A stretch of 64,000 bases of DNA from CBDEGK01 sp965237855 (GTDB lineage: Bacteria > Pseudomonadota > Gammaproteobacteria > Pseudomonadales > Halieaceae). A program made the position numbers and the translations under genes. The stretch is taken from positions 372,001 to 436,000 of the forward strand of contig CBDEGK010000008.1 in the NCBI GenBank assembly GCA_965237855.1, in the 5' to 3' direction. The stretch's first letter is position 1. Each line of letters opens with the position of its first letter. The notes below the pieces were generated by a model that was not told the DNA's origin, ran no database searches, and saw only the letters and a program-made list of their open reading frames with translations. Shown in pieces: positions 33,599 through 42,036 of this stretch.

Positions 33599-34905
33599 TG
33601 GAACTGGAACACTATAACGGGGCTTTCCTGGCATTTATGCAGCGAGCCGTCTCCCCCTTTCACGCAGTCAAGGAGATGTGTGACCGGCTCGACGAAGCCG
33701 GTTTTAGCCGCCTGGGGGAAGGTGAGAAGTGGCAGATCGAAAACGGCGGTAGCTATTACCTGACCCGCAATGACAGCTCCCTGATCGCCTTTCGAATCGG
33801 TAGTAAAGGTGATGGTTTTGAAGGCGGTCTGCGCATGGCGGGCGCCCACACCGACAGCCCCTGTCTGATGGTTAAACCCAATCCAGAGAGAACTTCCCAG
33901 GGCTATCAACAGTTGGGTGTTGAAGTCTACGGTGGGGTTTTACTGAACCCCTGGTTCGATCGCGACCTGTCCCTGGCCGGGCGGGTGACGTTCACTGACA
34001 GCCGGGGCCAGCTGTGTAAGCAACTGGTGGATTTTCGGCGCGCCATCGCGGTGATTCCGAGCCTGGCTATTCACCTGGATCGAGAGGCCAACAAGTCGCG
34101 CAGTATCAATGCCCAGACCGATATCGTACCCATTCTGAACAGCGGCGATTCACTGGATATACGCAAGCTGTTGGCACAGCAATTGAATGAGGAGCACCCG
34201 GGCATTGATGTCACCGAGGTGCTGGAATACGAGTTGTGCTTCCACGATACCCAGCCGGCTGCACAAGTGGGCCTGGAGGGTGAATTTATCAGTTCCGCGC
34301 GGCTCGATAACTTGCTGTCCTGCTATGCGGGACTACAGGCAATCATCGACAGCGATGGCAGCCAGTCCAGCCTGTTGGTGTGCAACGATCATGAAGAAGT
34401 GGGCAGCATGTCGTCCGCCGGGGCCCGGGGCCCATTCCTGCTGTCGGTATTGCAACAACTGTGGCCCGATGTGCAGGCGTTTAATGCCATGATCAACGCC
34501 TCCTTCATGATCTCCTCTGACAATGCCCACGGTGTACATCCAAACTTTGCCGCTCGTCACGACGACAAACATGGACCGATGCTGAACGGTGGGCCAGTGA
34601 TCAAGACCAACGCCAATCAGCGCTATGCCAGCAACAGCGAAACCGCGGCGCTGTTTCGCCAGTTGTGCCAGCAACTGGACATTCCGGTGCAGGCGTTCGT
34701 GGTGCGCTCGGATATGGCCTGTGGCTCGACAATTGGCCCTATCACTGCGGCTGAGATTGGCGTACGTACCCTGGATGTGGGCATCCCCCAGTTTGCGATG
34801 CACTCGATCCGGGAACTGACCGGCAGTCTTGACCCCCACCGGCTGGCGCAGGTGCTGACCGCCTACATGGACTGGGACAAGCCGCTCAAAGCCGTCAGTA
34901 GTTAA
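33595..34905 (+). CDS. apeB: M18 family aminopeptidase
   Basis: 436 residues. Metal ligands visible in GAHTDSPC, SARLDNLLS and NDHEEVGSMSSAGARGP, plus SDNAHGVHPNF and SDMACGSTIGPI. Dodecameric zinc aminopeptidase for N-terminal acidic or hydrophobic residues. Overlaps the preceding dehydrogenase gene by 4 bp. Confidence 0.95.
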   Translation: MMELEHYNGAFLAFMQRAVSPFHAVKEMCDRLDEAGFSRLGEGEKWQIENGGSYYLTRNDSSLIAFRIGSKGDGFEGGLRMAGAHTDSPCLMVKPNPERTSQGYQQLGVEVYGGVLLNPWFDRDLSLAGRVTFTDSRGQLCKQLVDFRRAIAVIPSLAIHLDREANKSRSINAQTDIVPILNSGDSLDIRKLLAQQLNEEHPGIDVTEVLEYELCFHDTQPAAQVGLEGEFISSARLDNLLSCYAGLQAIIDSDGSQSSLLVCNDHEEVGSMSSAGARGPFLLSVLQQLWPDVQAFNAMINASFMISSDNAHGVHPNFAARHDDKHGPMLNGGPVIKTNANQRYASNSETAALFRQLCQQLDIPVQAFVVRSDMACGSTIGPITAAEIGVRTLDVGIPQFAMHSIRELTGSLDPHRLAQVLTAYMDWDKPLKAVSS

Positions 34906-34919
34906 CCAGGACCCTGCAC

Positions 34920-35036
34920 GTGAAGAAACTCGGCCTTGTTGGTGTCATCAGTATTCTGTTCAGCGCCGTGCTCTATATGCTTATTGTTTATAAAGACGTG
35001 CCGGTAGATTCAGCGATGGAGAGAGCCAGTGGCTGA
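34920..35036 (+). CDS. possible 38-residue membrane peptide
   Basis: GTG start 14 bp after the apeB stop; one hydrophobic helix (LGLVGVISILFSAVLYMLIVY) followed by DVPVDSAMERASG. A second tiny frame (GTG 35029 to TGA 35130) overlaps its end; the two may be parts of one broken gene. Little support beyond the helix. The rest of the 309-bp gap to 35215 holds only the hairpin listed next. Confidence 0.3.
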   Translation: MKKLGLVGVISILFSAVLYMLIVYKDVPVDSAMERASG

Positions 35037-35140
35037 TCGACGGCTGGTTCAGCCGACCGGGGCCGCTGTCAATCCCGCACTGACTTTTCAAACCCTGCCC
35101 AGGTACGACGAGGTCATTCTGTTCGAATGAGCATAGCTAT

Positions 35141-35160
35141 TCCCTCCCCTGGGGGAGGGA
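35141..35160. terminator. perfect GC-rich hairpin, probable terminator
   Basis: TCCCTCCCC-TG-GGGGAGGGA, a 9-bp perfect inverted repeat between the convergent apeB and desaturase genes. No T-tract, so assignment rests on position and stem strength. Confidence 0.5.
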
Positions 35161-35214
35161 GGCAATGGTTCATGATGTTGGTCTTGAGCGTTCTTCGCCA
35201 GATTTTCGAGTTCT

Positions 35215-35781
35215 CTATGCTTGTTCGGTAACCGGCACGATTCCTGTACATTTGTGAATCCCCCATTCCATCAAACGCCAGAGCCCAGTTCTGTCGACGA
35301 TGGGATTAACCCAGTTGGTAATGGTGCAGTAGTGGGTATTGCGCAGCCCACGATGGTGTCGCGCGTGCTGGCTTCGGCCCTGGATGATGCCACAATCCTG
35401 TAGCCAGGTAATGAGGCGACCGTTCTCTGTGCGGGTACGGTGTGCACATTTATGAACCTCGTTGCCGTTTGCCGCCAGCACGAGAAAGAGCGCCAGTTCC
35501 CAGCCGAACCAACCTCCCCACAGCGCTGCCAGGGCGATGACGACGGATGCCTTAACCTGCAAGTGTGCACTCTGGTACCAGTTGTTTTGTACAAAGGCGC
35601 GTGGACGGTCGTGATGCAATCGATTGGGCGCGATAACAGAAGCCCCCACAACAGGCCAGTCCTCCTGGCCATAGTTATCTTCCAGCCAGTGCACCATCCC
35701 GCAGGTAAGGTCAGCGGCTGAGATAATAAACAGGATACATAGTGCGTAGTAAATTACCGCGGCAATCAGATCAAGCGTCAT
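35215..35781 (-). CDS. CarF/TMEM189 (Kua) family desaturase
   Basis: 188 residues with membrane helices near residues 5-25 and 80-105. The His-rich motifs of the family are present: AADLTCGMVHWLEDNYG, NRLHHDRPRAF, NEVHKCAHR and QHARHHRG. Relatives are plasmanylethanolamine desaturases that make the vinyl-ether bond of plasmalogens (CarF in Myxococcus, TMEM189 in animals). Activity here is inferred from the family only; aerobic bacteria with plasmalogens are few. Confidence 0.8.
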   Translation of the reverse strand: MTLDLIAAVIYYALCILFIISAADLTCGMVHWLEDNYGQEDWPVVGASVIAPNRLHHDRPRAFVQNNWYQSAHLQVKASVVIALAALWGGWFGWELALFLVLAANGNEVHKCAHRTRTENGRLITWLQDCGIIQGRSQHARHHRGLRNTHYCTITNWVNPIVDRTGLWRLMEWGIHKCTGIVPVTEQA

Positions 35782-35856
35782 GGGTGTTTCCCCCTCAGTT
35801 GTTAGGAGACACTGTGGGGGCAGAGAGGCTTTAGTTACCTGAGGGAAGGCACAACA

Positions 35857-35885
35857 TTTTCTTAGGTTTTCGAATCTTTTCTTAG
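35857..35885. promoter_or_regulatory. direct repeats upstream of the CadC-like gene
   Basis: TTTTCTTAG at 35857-35865 and again at 35877-35885, 20 bp apart (two helical turns), just upstream of the -35 box. Direct repeats on one face of DNA suit an OmpR-type winged-helix protein such as the product of the next gene. Confidence 0.5.
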
Positions 35886-35890
35886 TTCTT

Positions 35891-35919
35891 TTGGATAGGT
35901 GCTTTATTCGCCTTATAGT
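35891..35919 (+). promoter_or_regulatory. sigma-70 promoter of the CadC-like gene
   Basis: TTGGAT (35891-35896), 17-bp spacer, TATAGT (35914-35919). Transcription would start about 19 nt before the ATG at 35945. Confidence 0.6.
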
Positions 35920-35944
35920 GGAAGACTAGTTTATATTAACAACA

Positions 35945-37897
35945 ATGACTGAAGACAAGGGTGGTCAGGATCTCCGTGCGGGATTTATATTGGGCCCGTG
36001 GACGGTACAGCCGAACCAGAACCTGATTGACGACGGCCAGCACTCGAATCACCTGGAACCCAAGGTGATGGAGGTGCTGTGCTTCCTGGCCCGGCGCCAG
36101 GACGAGGTGGTCAGCCGCAGTGAGCTGATAGAGGAAGTCTGGAAAGGCACCTACGTGGGCGATGAGGTGCTGTCGCGCGCCATATCGGTACTGCGCGCCC
36201 AGCTGGGGGACGATCGCAAGAATGCCTCCTACATCGTTACCGTGCCTAAGGCGGGCTACCGCCTGATTATGTCAGTGGCGCCGCTACCATCATCTGAGCC
36301 CGGTGGATCGGTGTTCCAACGACATGCGCGATTTTTTCGATTCGCCGTACCCGGCGTGGTGCTGGCCCTGGTGGCAGCGGTGTTTCTCACTGCTACCCAG
36401 CCGCCCCCACCGCCTCCCGATCCAAATTCTCCAACCCTGTATGAAGACCTGTCTGACTGGTTTCAGTACCTGATTAGCGGGGGCAGACCGGCGGACAGTA
36501 TATTTGAAATCGCTGTGCTGCCCTTTGAAGATATCAGCGAAGCGTCGGGCAATGCCTTTTTTAGTGATGGCCTCACCGACGAGCTCATCGGCTCGCTGAG
36601 CCGGGTGGAGGGCCTCAAGGTTGTCGCTCGCAGTTCGTCCCTGAGCCTTCGGCACCGGCATGAAGATGTGCGCGCAATTGGTGATTTCCTACAGGTAGAC
36701 GCCGTTATTGAGGGCACAGTGAAGCGCGTAGGCGACAGAATACGCATCAGTTGCCAATTAAGCAGCACCCAAGATGGTTACGTACTCTGGTCTGAAACCT
36801 ACGACCGCAACCTGGATGACCTGTTGGTACTGCAGGATGAACTGTCCCGGTCCATCGTCTCTGCCTTGCGCGAAAAACTAGCCCTGACAGAGTTGCAGGC
36901 CGCCACCGACACCTCTCCAACGCCGAACATGGCTGCTTACCAGCTCTATCTGTACGGGAAATTCCTGGGGAAATTGCGGGGCGAAGTGCCGTTGCGTAAG
37001 AGCATATCGCTGTTTGAGCAGGCGCTGGAACAGGATCCACTCCTGACCCGTGCTGCCCTGGGCCTGGCCAATGCCTACATCGAATTGCCGTTCTACAGCA
37101 CAGAGGATGAGGAGGAAATGTTCAGCCGCGCACTGGCACTGCTAGCGCAATTGGTTGTCATTAGCGAGGAGGAGGCCGCTGAAATCGAAGGCATCAAGGG
37201 CTTTATCGCGTTTCGGCAGTGGCGCTGGATCGATGCAGAGAGGCACTTTCGCAAGGCCCTGGTATTGGCACCCCGCAATCCGAACCTGTACGTGTTCTAT
37301 TCCCAGTTGTTGGCCTCCGTTGGGCGCGTGGATGATGCAGTCAAAGCCGCACAACAAGCCAATGAACTGGATGCGGTTTCTCCGGTGGCCAACAATTTAC
37401 TCGCTGCTAGCTATTTGATGGCAAAAGATAATCTGCGCGCTGCAGAGCAATTTGCCGTGGGTGCGGAACTGGGTTTCAACAATCAGCGCAACCCCGCTTA
37501 TCTGTTGTTTCTGACCCGTACTGGCCGCTTCAGTGAAGCCGGACGGGTTATAGAAAACCTGTATGACTCCAACGGTGCTGACCCGCGCTGGCTACTGGAT
37601 AATCTCGAGGCGATCAGCAGCGGGACCGCCGAGCGGGCCCTTGTAGAAGTCGCGACCGAACATATTGAGGCCGGTGATATCCCACCGCGCTTCCAGGTCT
37701 GGTTGTGGTTGAAGCTGGATCAGCCTGAACGGGTCTATGAAACAGTAATGGGTTACGCCAGTCAGAAGAAACAGGTCGACTTTGGGCTGCTGTTTACCCA
37801 GGAGGCAGAGATGTTCAAGGATAGCGGCACCTTCGACCAGCTGGTTGAAGACACTGGCCTGGCGGCCTACTGGGCACGCTATGAGGGCCCCGATTAA
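35945..37897 (+). CDS. CadC-like membrane transcriptional regulator with TPR region
   Basis: 650 residues. Residues 1-108 form an OmpR-type winged helix (LEPKVMEVLCFLARRQDEVVSRSELIEEVW, VLSRAISVLRAQLGD, YIVTVPKAGYRL); a membrane helix spans about 131-151; a Pro-rich linker is followed by a TolB/FlgO-like domain (IAVLPFEDISEASGNAFFSDGLTDELIGSLSRVEGLKVVARSSS, ~185-310) and TPR-like helices to the end. DNA binding is cytoplasmic and the sensor part periplasmic. The signal is unknown. Direct repeats before its promoter suggest autoregulation. Confidence 0.88.
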   Translation: MTEDKGGQDLRAGFILGPWTVQPNQNLIDDGQHSNHLEPKVMEVLCFLARRQDEVVSRSELIEEVWKGTYVGDEVLSRAISVLRAQLGDDRKNASYIVTVPKAGYRLIMSVAPLPSSEPGGSVFQRHARFFRFAVPGVVLALVAAVFLTATQPPPPPPDPNSPTLYEDLSDWFQYLISGGRPADSIFEIAVLPFEDISEASGNAFFSDGLTDELIGSLSRVEGLKVVARSSSLSLRHRHEDVRAIGDFLQVDAVIEGTVKRVGDRIRISCQLSSTQDGYVLWSETYDRNLDDLLVLQDELSRSIVSALREKLALTELQAATDTSPTPNMAAYQLYLYGKFLGKLRGEVPLRKSISLFEQALEQDPLLTRAALGLANAYIELPFYSTEDEEEMFSRALALLAQLVVISEEEAAEIEGIKGFIAFRQWRWIDAERHFRKALVLAPRNPNLYVFYSQLLASVGRVDDAVKAAQQANELDAVSPVANNLLAASYLMAKDNLRAAEQFAVGAELGFNNQRNPAYLLFLTRTGRFSEAGRVIENLYDSNGADPRWLLDNLEAISSGTAERALVEVATEHIEAGDIPPRFQVWLWLKLDQPERVYETVMGYASQKKQVDFGLLFTQEAEMFKDSGTFDQLVEDTGLAAYWARYEGPD

Positions 37898-37904
37898 AGA
37901 AGTC

Positions 37905-37912
37905 CTAAGAAA
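37905..37912. promoter_or_regulatory. possible third CTTAG box before the FG-GAP gene
   Basis: CTAAGAAA, the complement of TTTCTTAG found twice upstream of the CadC-like gene. It lies about 90 bp before the FG-GAP lipoprotein start. Eight bases can occur by chance. Confidence 0.3.
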
Positions 37913-38002
37913 GCTTTAGCGAAAGATCACAACTCCATCAGGTATCGCCGACACCCCGGCCCTAGTCTCTCCAGCAGTACTCACACTACGAGGGGAGACC
38001 AC

Positions 38003-39559
38003 ATGACCAGGATATTTACTCACACCCTGCTGGGGATGCGCACAATTGCCCTAATCGCCGTTCTTGCCACCGCCGTATGTGGCTGTGGCGGGGGTGGCGG
38101 GGCCGGCGGCGGCAGCGCTAACCACGACCCGTATTCTGCTCGCATTACCCTGCAACAGGGTGAGTTCGTGGTGCGTGAACAGCCCTTGGAACAAGATACT
38201 CGATTTCGTATCGAGGGATGTCCAGAAGACGTGTGCTCCACTGAGCTGATCGATTGGGATTCGCCGCAATTCCGTGTGGCGATTAAATATTTCACCACCA
38301 GTGCAACGCCCGCAGGTACCTATGACATCAGCTTGATTTCCTACCTGGGGGGAGAGTCCTGCGCATTTTTCGGTGGCTGTTCCACACAGCCGGAGGAGAT
38401 TCTGCAGCGCTGGCAGGTTCAACTGGAAGTGGTGGCCGGGGGCTACGTCTTCGAACGGGTACTGCCCTACACGGTGACGGGCCAGGTCGAGTCGGTGGCA
38501 GTGGTGGACATGAATGGCGATGCCCGCCCGGACGTGGTGACGCTCAGCTCAGGTGTGCATCCTGCGCAGTCGAGCCTCTCTGTCTACCTGACCCAGGCCG
38601 CCGGAGGCCTGGAGCTGCAGGTGGTTGTTCCAGTCTTTGAGGAGCGGGCTACCGACTTCCTGGCTGCGGACTTTGATAATGATGGCACGACTGACCTGCT
38701 GGTCACCTATTCCAATGGTTTGGCTGTCCCCGCTGGCATTATTGTTTTCCGGGGGCTGGGCAACGGTGACTATGAGCCCGGCGTTTCGCAGCCGATTGTA
38801 AACGCCGCCTTCGAGCCTTGGAACGCGCGCTACCCACAGTTTGTCGACATAGATGGTGACGGCGCGCGGGAAATCGTGGTGGCGGTGCAATGGCGAGAAG
38901 CCAATTCGGGTGGGGGAGTGGTGGTGTTAAAGCACCTCAATGATGAATATGTGGCCACGCAGTTTCTCGACGCCAATGAAAAGAATCTAGTGCGGGCGGT
39001 GGAGATAGTGGATGTAAACCAGGACCAACTGCTCGATCTCGTCGTACTGGTTGATACCCCGTCGGGATCCGCACTGGAAATATATGCTGGCAGCATCACT
39101 GCAGAATTCTCGCCGTCGCCCCTGCATATGGAGACACTGGCTGGTCGCGCTTATTCCATGCTCACAGCTGACCTGAACAATGATAGCCTGATCGATATCG
39201 TTACAGCGCAGAGGCAAAAAGTGGTTGCCAGGTTGGGCCGGGGAGGGGGTATGTTTGAAGAACCGTATAGTATTTCTGTGGGCAGTGATATTCGTGCCTT
39301 GGGCTGGGCAGATATGAACGGTGATGGACTGGTAGATGTGGTCACGGGTAATGTCAGTCCATTCAAGCTGCACCAACCCTCGGTGAGCTCCGCGTCAGTC
39401 CTGGAGGGGGATGGGGTCGGCGGTTTTGCCCGACCTTCGGCGGTGGCGATGGACAGCCCGTTGCACGACCTGGCGTTGGCCGATTTTAATGGGGATGACA
39501 GGGTTGATTTGGTGCTGGTTCACGGCGGAATCGACCAGCTTACTCAGTTTAGCCAGTAG
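38003..39559 (+). CDS. FG-GAP/VCBS repeat lipoprotein
   Basis: 518 residues from the ATG at 38003, after GAGGGGAGA. N-terminal signal with LATAVCGC and a Gly-rich linker indicates lipidation or export. The body has about seven calcium-type FG-GAP repeats (VDMNGDARPDVVTLS, ADFDNDGTTDLLVTY, VDIDGDGAREIVVAVQ, VDVNQDQLLDLVVLV, ADLNNDSLIDIVTA, ADMNGDGLVDVVTG, ADFNGDDRVDLVLVHGG) that fold as a beta-propeller. Probably a cell-surface binding protein; partner unknown. Confidence 0.88.
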   Translation: MTRIFTHTLLGMRTIALIAVLATAVCGCGGGGGAGGGSANHDPYSARITLQQGEFVVREQPLEQDTRFRIEGCPEDVCSTELIDWDSPQFRVAIKYFTTSATPAGTYDISLISYLGGESCAFFGGCSTQPEEILQRWQVQLEVVAGGYVFERVLPYTVTGQVESVAVVDMNGDARPDVVTLSSGVHPAQSSLSVYLTQAAGGLELQVVVPVFEERATDFLAADFDNDGTTDLLVTYSNGLAVPAGIIVFRGLGNGDYEPGVSQPIVNAAFEPWNARYPQFVDIDGDGAREIVVAVQWREANSGGGVVVLKHLNDEYVATQFLDANEKNLVRAVEIVDVNQDQLLDLVVLVDTPSGSALEIYAGSITAEFSPSPLHMETLAGRAYSMLTADLNNDSLIDIVTAQRQKVVARLGRGGGMFEEPYSISVGSDIRALGWADMNGDGLVDVVTGNVSPFKLHQPSVSSASVLEGDGVGGFARPSAVAMDSPLHDLALADFNGDDRVDLVLVHGGIDQLTQFSQ

Positions 39560-39698
39560 TGCGGCCTTAACGCCGATAGTTAACCAGATCTATCACCACG
39601 GTAGCCCTTGCGAAACCGGGGCAAAAGATCAATACTCCCAGTTACCTACTCTTGTCCAGATGCTGATCCAACCGCACTTATCGTGCAGGAGTAACCCC

Positions 39699-39980
39699 AT
39701 GAAATTCTCAACGATGATTGTTCCCGCCAGTATGCTGTTGATATTCGGTGTGCCTACTACCATTGCCGAAGAGGAGCGGGATATCCCCATTTCAGAGGTG
39801 CCGGAATATGTGCTGGCCGCCGCTGAAACTGCCGTCCCCGGTTTCCAGATTGAGGAAGCGGAAATCGAATTCGAAAACGGCGAGGAAGTTTATGACCTGG
39901 AGGGCGAAGTCGACGGACAGGAAATTGAAATTGAAGTGAATGCGGCCGGACAGGTACTCGAAATAGAGCGCGACGACTAG
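39699..39980 (+). CDS. exported PepSY-like protein
   Basis: 93 residues from ATG 39699 behind GCAGGAG. Signal peptide (MIVPASMLLIFGVPTTIA), then a very acidic domain VPEYVLAAAETAVPGFQIEEAEIEFENGEEVYDLEGEVDGQEIEIEVNAAGQVLEIERDD that follows the PepSY-like pattern. Such domains are thought to inhibit peptidases or bind partners in the periplasm; no specific role can be given. Confidence 0.75.
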   Translation: MKFSTMIVPASMLLIFGVPTTIAEEERDIPISEVPEYVLAAAETAVPGFQIEEAEIEFENGEEVYDLEGEVDGQEIEIEVNAAGQVLEIERDD

Positions 39981-40061
39981 CGGCACGTCCTGAGTTCTGA
40001 GGACCCACGCGCTGCACCAAATGGATGCCATCCCCCAGATTTTGAAACGAGAGGAATAATA

Positions 40062-40757
40062 ATGTCAAAAAATACACAGTATGCTTCGTTGGCTGGACTC
40101 CTGGCGATGCTTTGCTTCACCTCGGCAGGGGTAAGCGCTGCAGAAAAAGAGGCCAGCAAGGTGTCAGGTTACCTGGGGCCGGAAGTCTACGCCCTGCTGG
40201 AAGAAGTTCAGACTCACGATGGCACCACGGTCAAACGCTGGATCGGCCCAAAACTGAGTTTTGCCAACTATAAGAAAGTGTTGATTGAAGACGTCATCCT
40301 CTTTCCGGAGCCAGAACCTGGCCCCCAGATAAGCCAGGAAACACTGGATGCGGTGAGGGCTTATCTGACAGAAAAACTCAAGGTCAAGGTAGGTGCTGTA
40401 TTGAGCCTCACCACCGAGCCCGGCCCGCAGGTCTTGAGGATGCAAGTTGCAATTACTGGCGTGGAGATCACTACTGAGGGCATGAAAGTTTACGAGGTCA
40501 TGCCGGTGGCTGCCGTGTTCGGGGGCTTTAAGGCGCTTACCGGAACCCGTGATCGGGAAGTGGCGGTCTTTGTTGAGGGCAAGATGTCCGACAGCGTAAC
40601 AGGGGAAATGGTGGGTGCCGTGGTGCGCAGGCTGAAAGGCGACAAGTTGGATGGCACCAGGGAACAGCTGAAACTGGAGCACTTGCAGGGCAATCTCGAT
40701 TCGGCGCTGGACGATGCACAGGGCGAGTTTTCCGAAATGCTGGGAAAAGAAGAATAG
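40062..40757 (+). CDS. DUF3313 family exported protein
   Basis: 231 residues with a signal peptide (LAGLLAMLCFTSAGVSAA). YKKVLIEDVILFPEPEPGPQISQETLDAVRAYLTEKL and EPGPQVLRMQVAITGVE match DUF3313, small periplasmic or outer-membrane-associated proteins of unknown function that usually are lipoproteins. This one has no clear lipobox Cys. Confidence 0.75.
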   Translation: MSKNTQYASLAGLLAMLCFTSAGVSAAEKEASKVSGYLGPEVYALLEEVQTHDGTTVKRWIGPKLSFANYKKVLIEDVILFPEPEPGPQISQETLDAVRAYLTEKLKVKVGAVLSLTTEPGPQVLRMQVAITGVEITTEGMKVYEVMPVAAVFGGFKALTGTRDREVAVFVEGKMSDSVTGEMVGAVVRRLKGDKLDGTREQLKLEHLQGNLDSALDDAQGEFSEMLGKEE

Positions 40758-40876
40758 TACAGCCTTTCCCAGCGCATTCTCCTCAGCTAATTAGCAAGCA
40801 CGGACATTAACGCCGTGAAGCCCTTAGTTGTTTAATTATGCGAGTTTTACTGCTGTCCGCATACGATGTGTTGTGG

Positions 40877-41752
40877 TCAACTATTTTTGGACACTTTGCT
40901 TAAGTTAAATTCGTAGTCCATCGGCGTTTTGTATCCCAGCGTAGAATGCAGCCGCTTCGCGTTGTAATACACCGCCACATACTCCCGGACATCTGCGATC
41001 GCAGCTTCTCGAGTGCAATATCCCTGGTCACACGTCCATTCGCGCTTTAGGCTGCTGAAAAATCGTTCAACTGGCGAATTGTCCCAGCAATTACCTTTTC
41101 GACTCATGCTCGCTATGATTCCATGCTGCTTTAGCAGTGCTTGGTAAGCATGGCTGGCATATTGACTGCCACGATCTGAATGGTGGATCAAGCCTGGCGG
41201 TGGATTCCTTAGGCTTACGGCCATTATCAATGCCCTGATGACCAGCGCCTTGGTCATGCGGCGATCCATAGACCAGCCAACAACTCGTCGAGAGTAAAGG
41301 TCAATCACCACGGCCAGGTAGACCCAACCCTCCTGAGTCCAAAGATAAGTAATATCGGACCCCCAGCACTGGTTGGGGCTTGCGGGTGAAAATGCTCGAT
41401 TCAGCACATTGTCAGCCACAGGTAATCGATGTTTGCTGTCAGTGGTGACCTTGTATTTACGTTTAGATTTGACGACGAGGCCCATAGATTTCATGAGCCG
41501 CCTGGCGCGATAACGACCAATGGAGAAGCCTTCTGCAGTAAGTTGACGGCTCAGTCTACGACTCCCCATACTCTGCCGAGAATCTGTAAACAGGGACTTC
41601 ATTCGCCGCCTGACAGCCAGCTCTTCAGGACCAATCACCTTGCCTCCACGGGCCCTCCAGGCGTAGTAGGAGCTACGCTTTACACCGATGACCCGGCACA
41701 ACATTGTTACTGGATATTGAGCTGTATTACCTTGCACTAAGGCGTACTTCAC
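40877..41752 (-). CDS. IS3-family transposase OrfB, copy 1
   Basis: 291 residues, integrase core. DDE residues lie in WGSDITYL, HSDRGSQYAS and NSPVERFFSSLKRE; N-terminal HTH_21-type region (GSRRLSRQLTAEGFSIGRYRARRLMKSMGL). Its stop (TGA) lies in the terminal repeat. Normally made as an OrfAB fusion by -1 frameshifting at AAAAAAG (complement of 41782-41788). Confidence 0.95.
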   Translation of the reverse strand: MKYALVQGNTAQYPVTMLCRVIGVKRSSYYAWRARGGKVIGPEELAVRRRMKSLFTDSRQSMGSRRLSRQLTAEGFSIGRYRARRLMKSMGLVVKSKRKYKVTTDSKHRLPVADNVLNRAFSPASPNQCWGSDITYLWTQEGWVYLAVVIDLYSRRVVGWSMDRRMTKALVIRALIMAVSLRNPPPGLIHHSDRGSQYASHAYQALLKQHGIIASMSRKGNCWDNSPVERFFSSLKREWTCDQGYCTREAAIADVREYVAVYYNAKRLHSTLGYKTPMDYEFNLSKVSKNS

Positions 41753-42036
41753 TTCATTTCCTTTGCGAAATACGCCGACGCCTTTTTTAGAATTTCTTTC
41801 TCCATTTTGAGTTCTCGAACCTCACGGCGCAGCCGCTTTAGTTCCTCTTGTTCGTCCTTAGCAAGTGCATTGATGTGGGAATTAGCCTCATGCTCTCGCT
41901 TCCAACGCCCGAGTAGCCCTGGGCCAACATCCAGGCTCCGTGCAGCTGCGACTATGGTATAGCCCTGCTCAATCACCAATGCCACGGCATCTTGCTTGAA
42001 ATCATCAGGAAAGTTCCGTTTTTGTCTACTTGTCAT
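41749..42036 (-). CDS. IS3-family OrfA, copy 1
   Basis: 95 residues: helix-turn-helix (FKQDAVALVIEQGYTIVAAARSLDVGPGLLGRWKREH) followed by a leucine-zipper-like helix (LKRLRREVRELKMEKEILKKASAYF). Binds the IS ends. Overlaps orfB by 4 bp. Confidence 0.95.
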   Translation of the reverse strand: MTSRQKRNFPDDFKQDAVALVIEQGYTIVAAARSLDVGPGLLGRWKREHEANSHINALAKDEQEELKRLRREVRELKMEKEILKKASAYFAKEMK

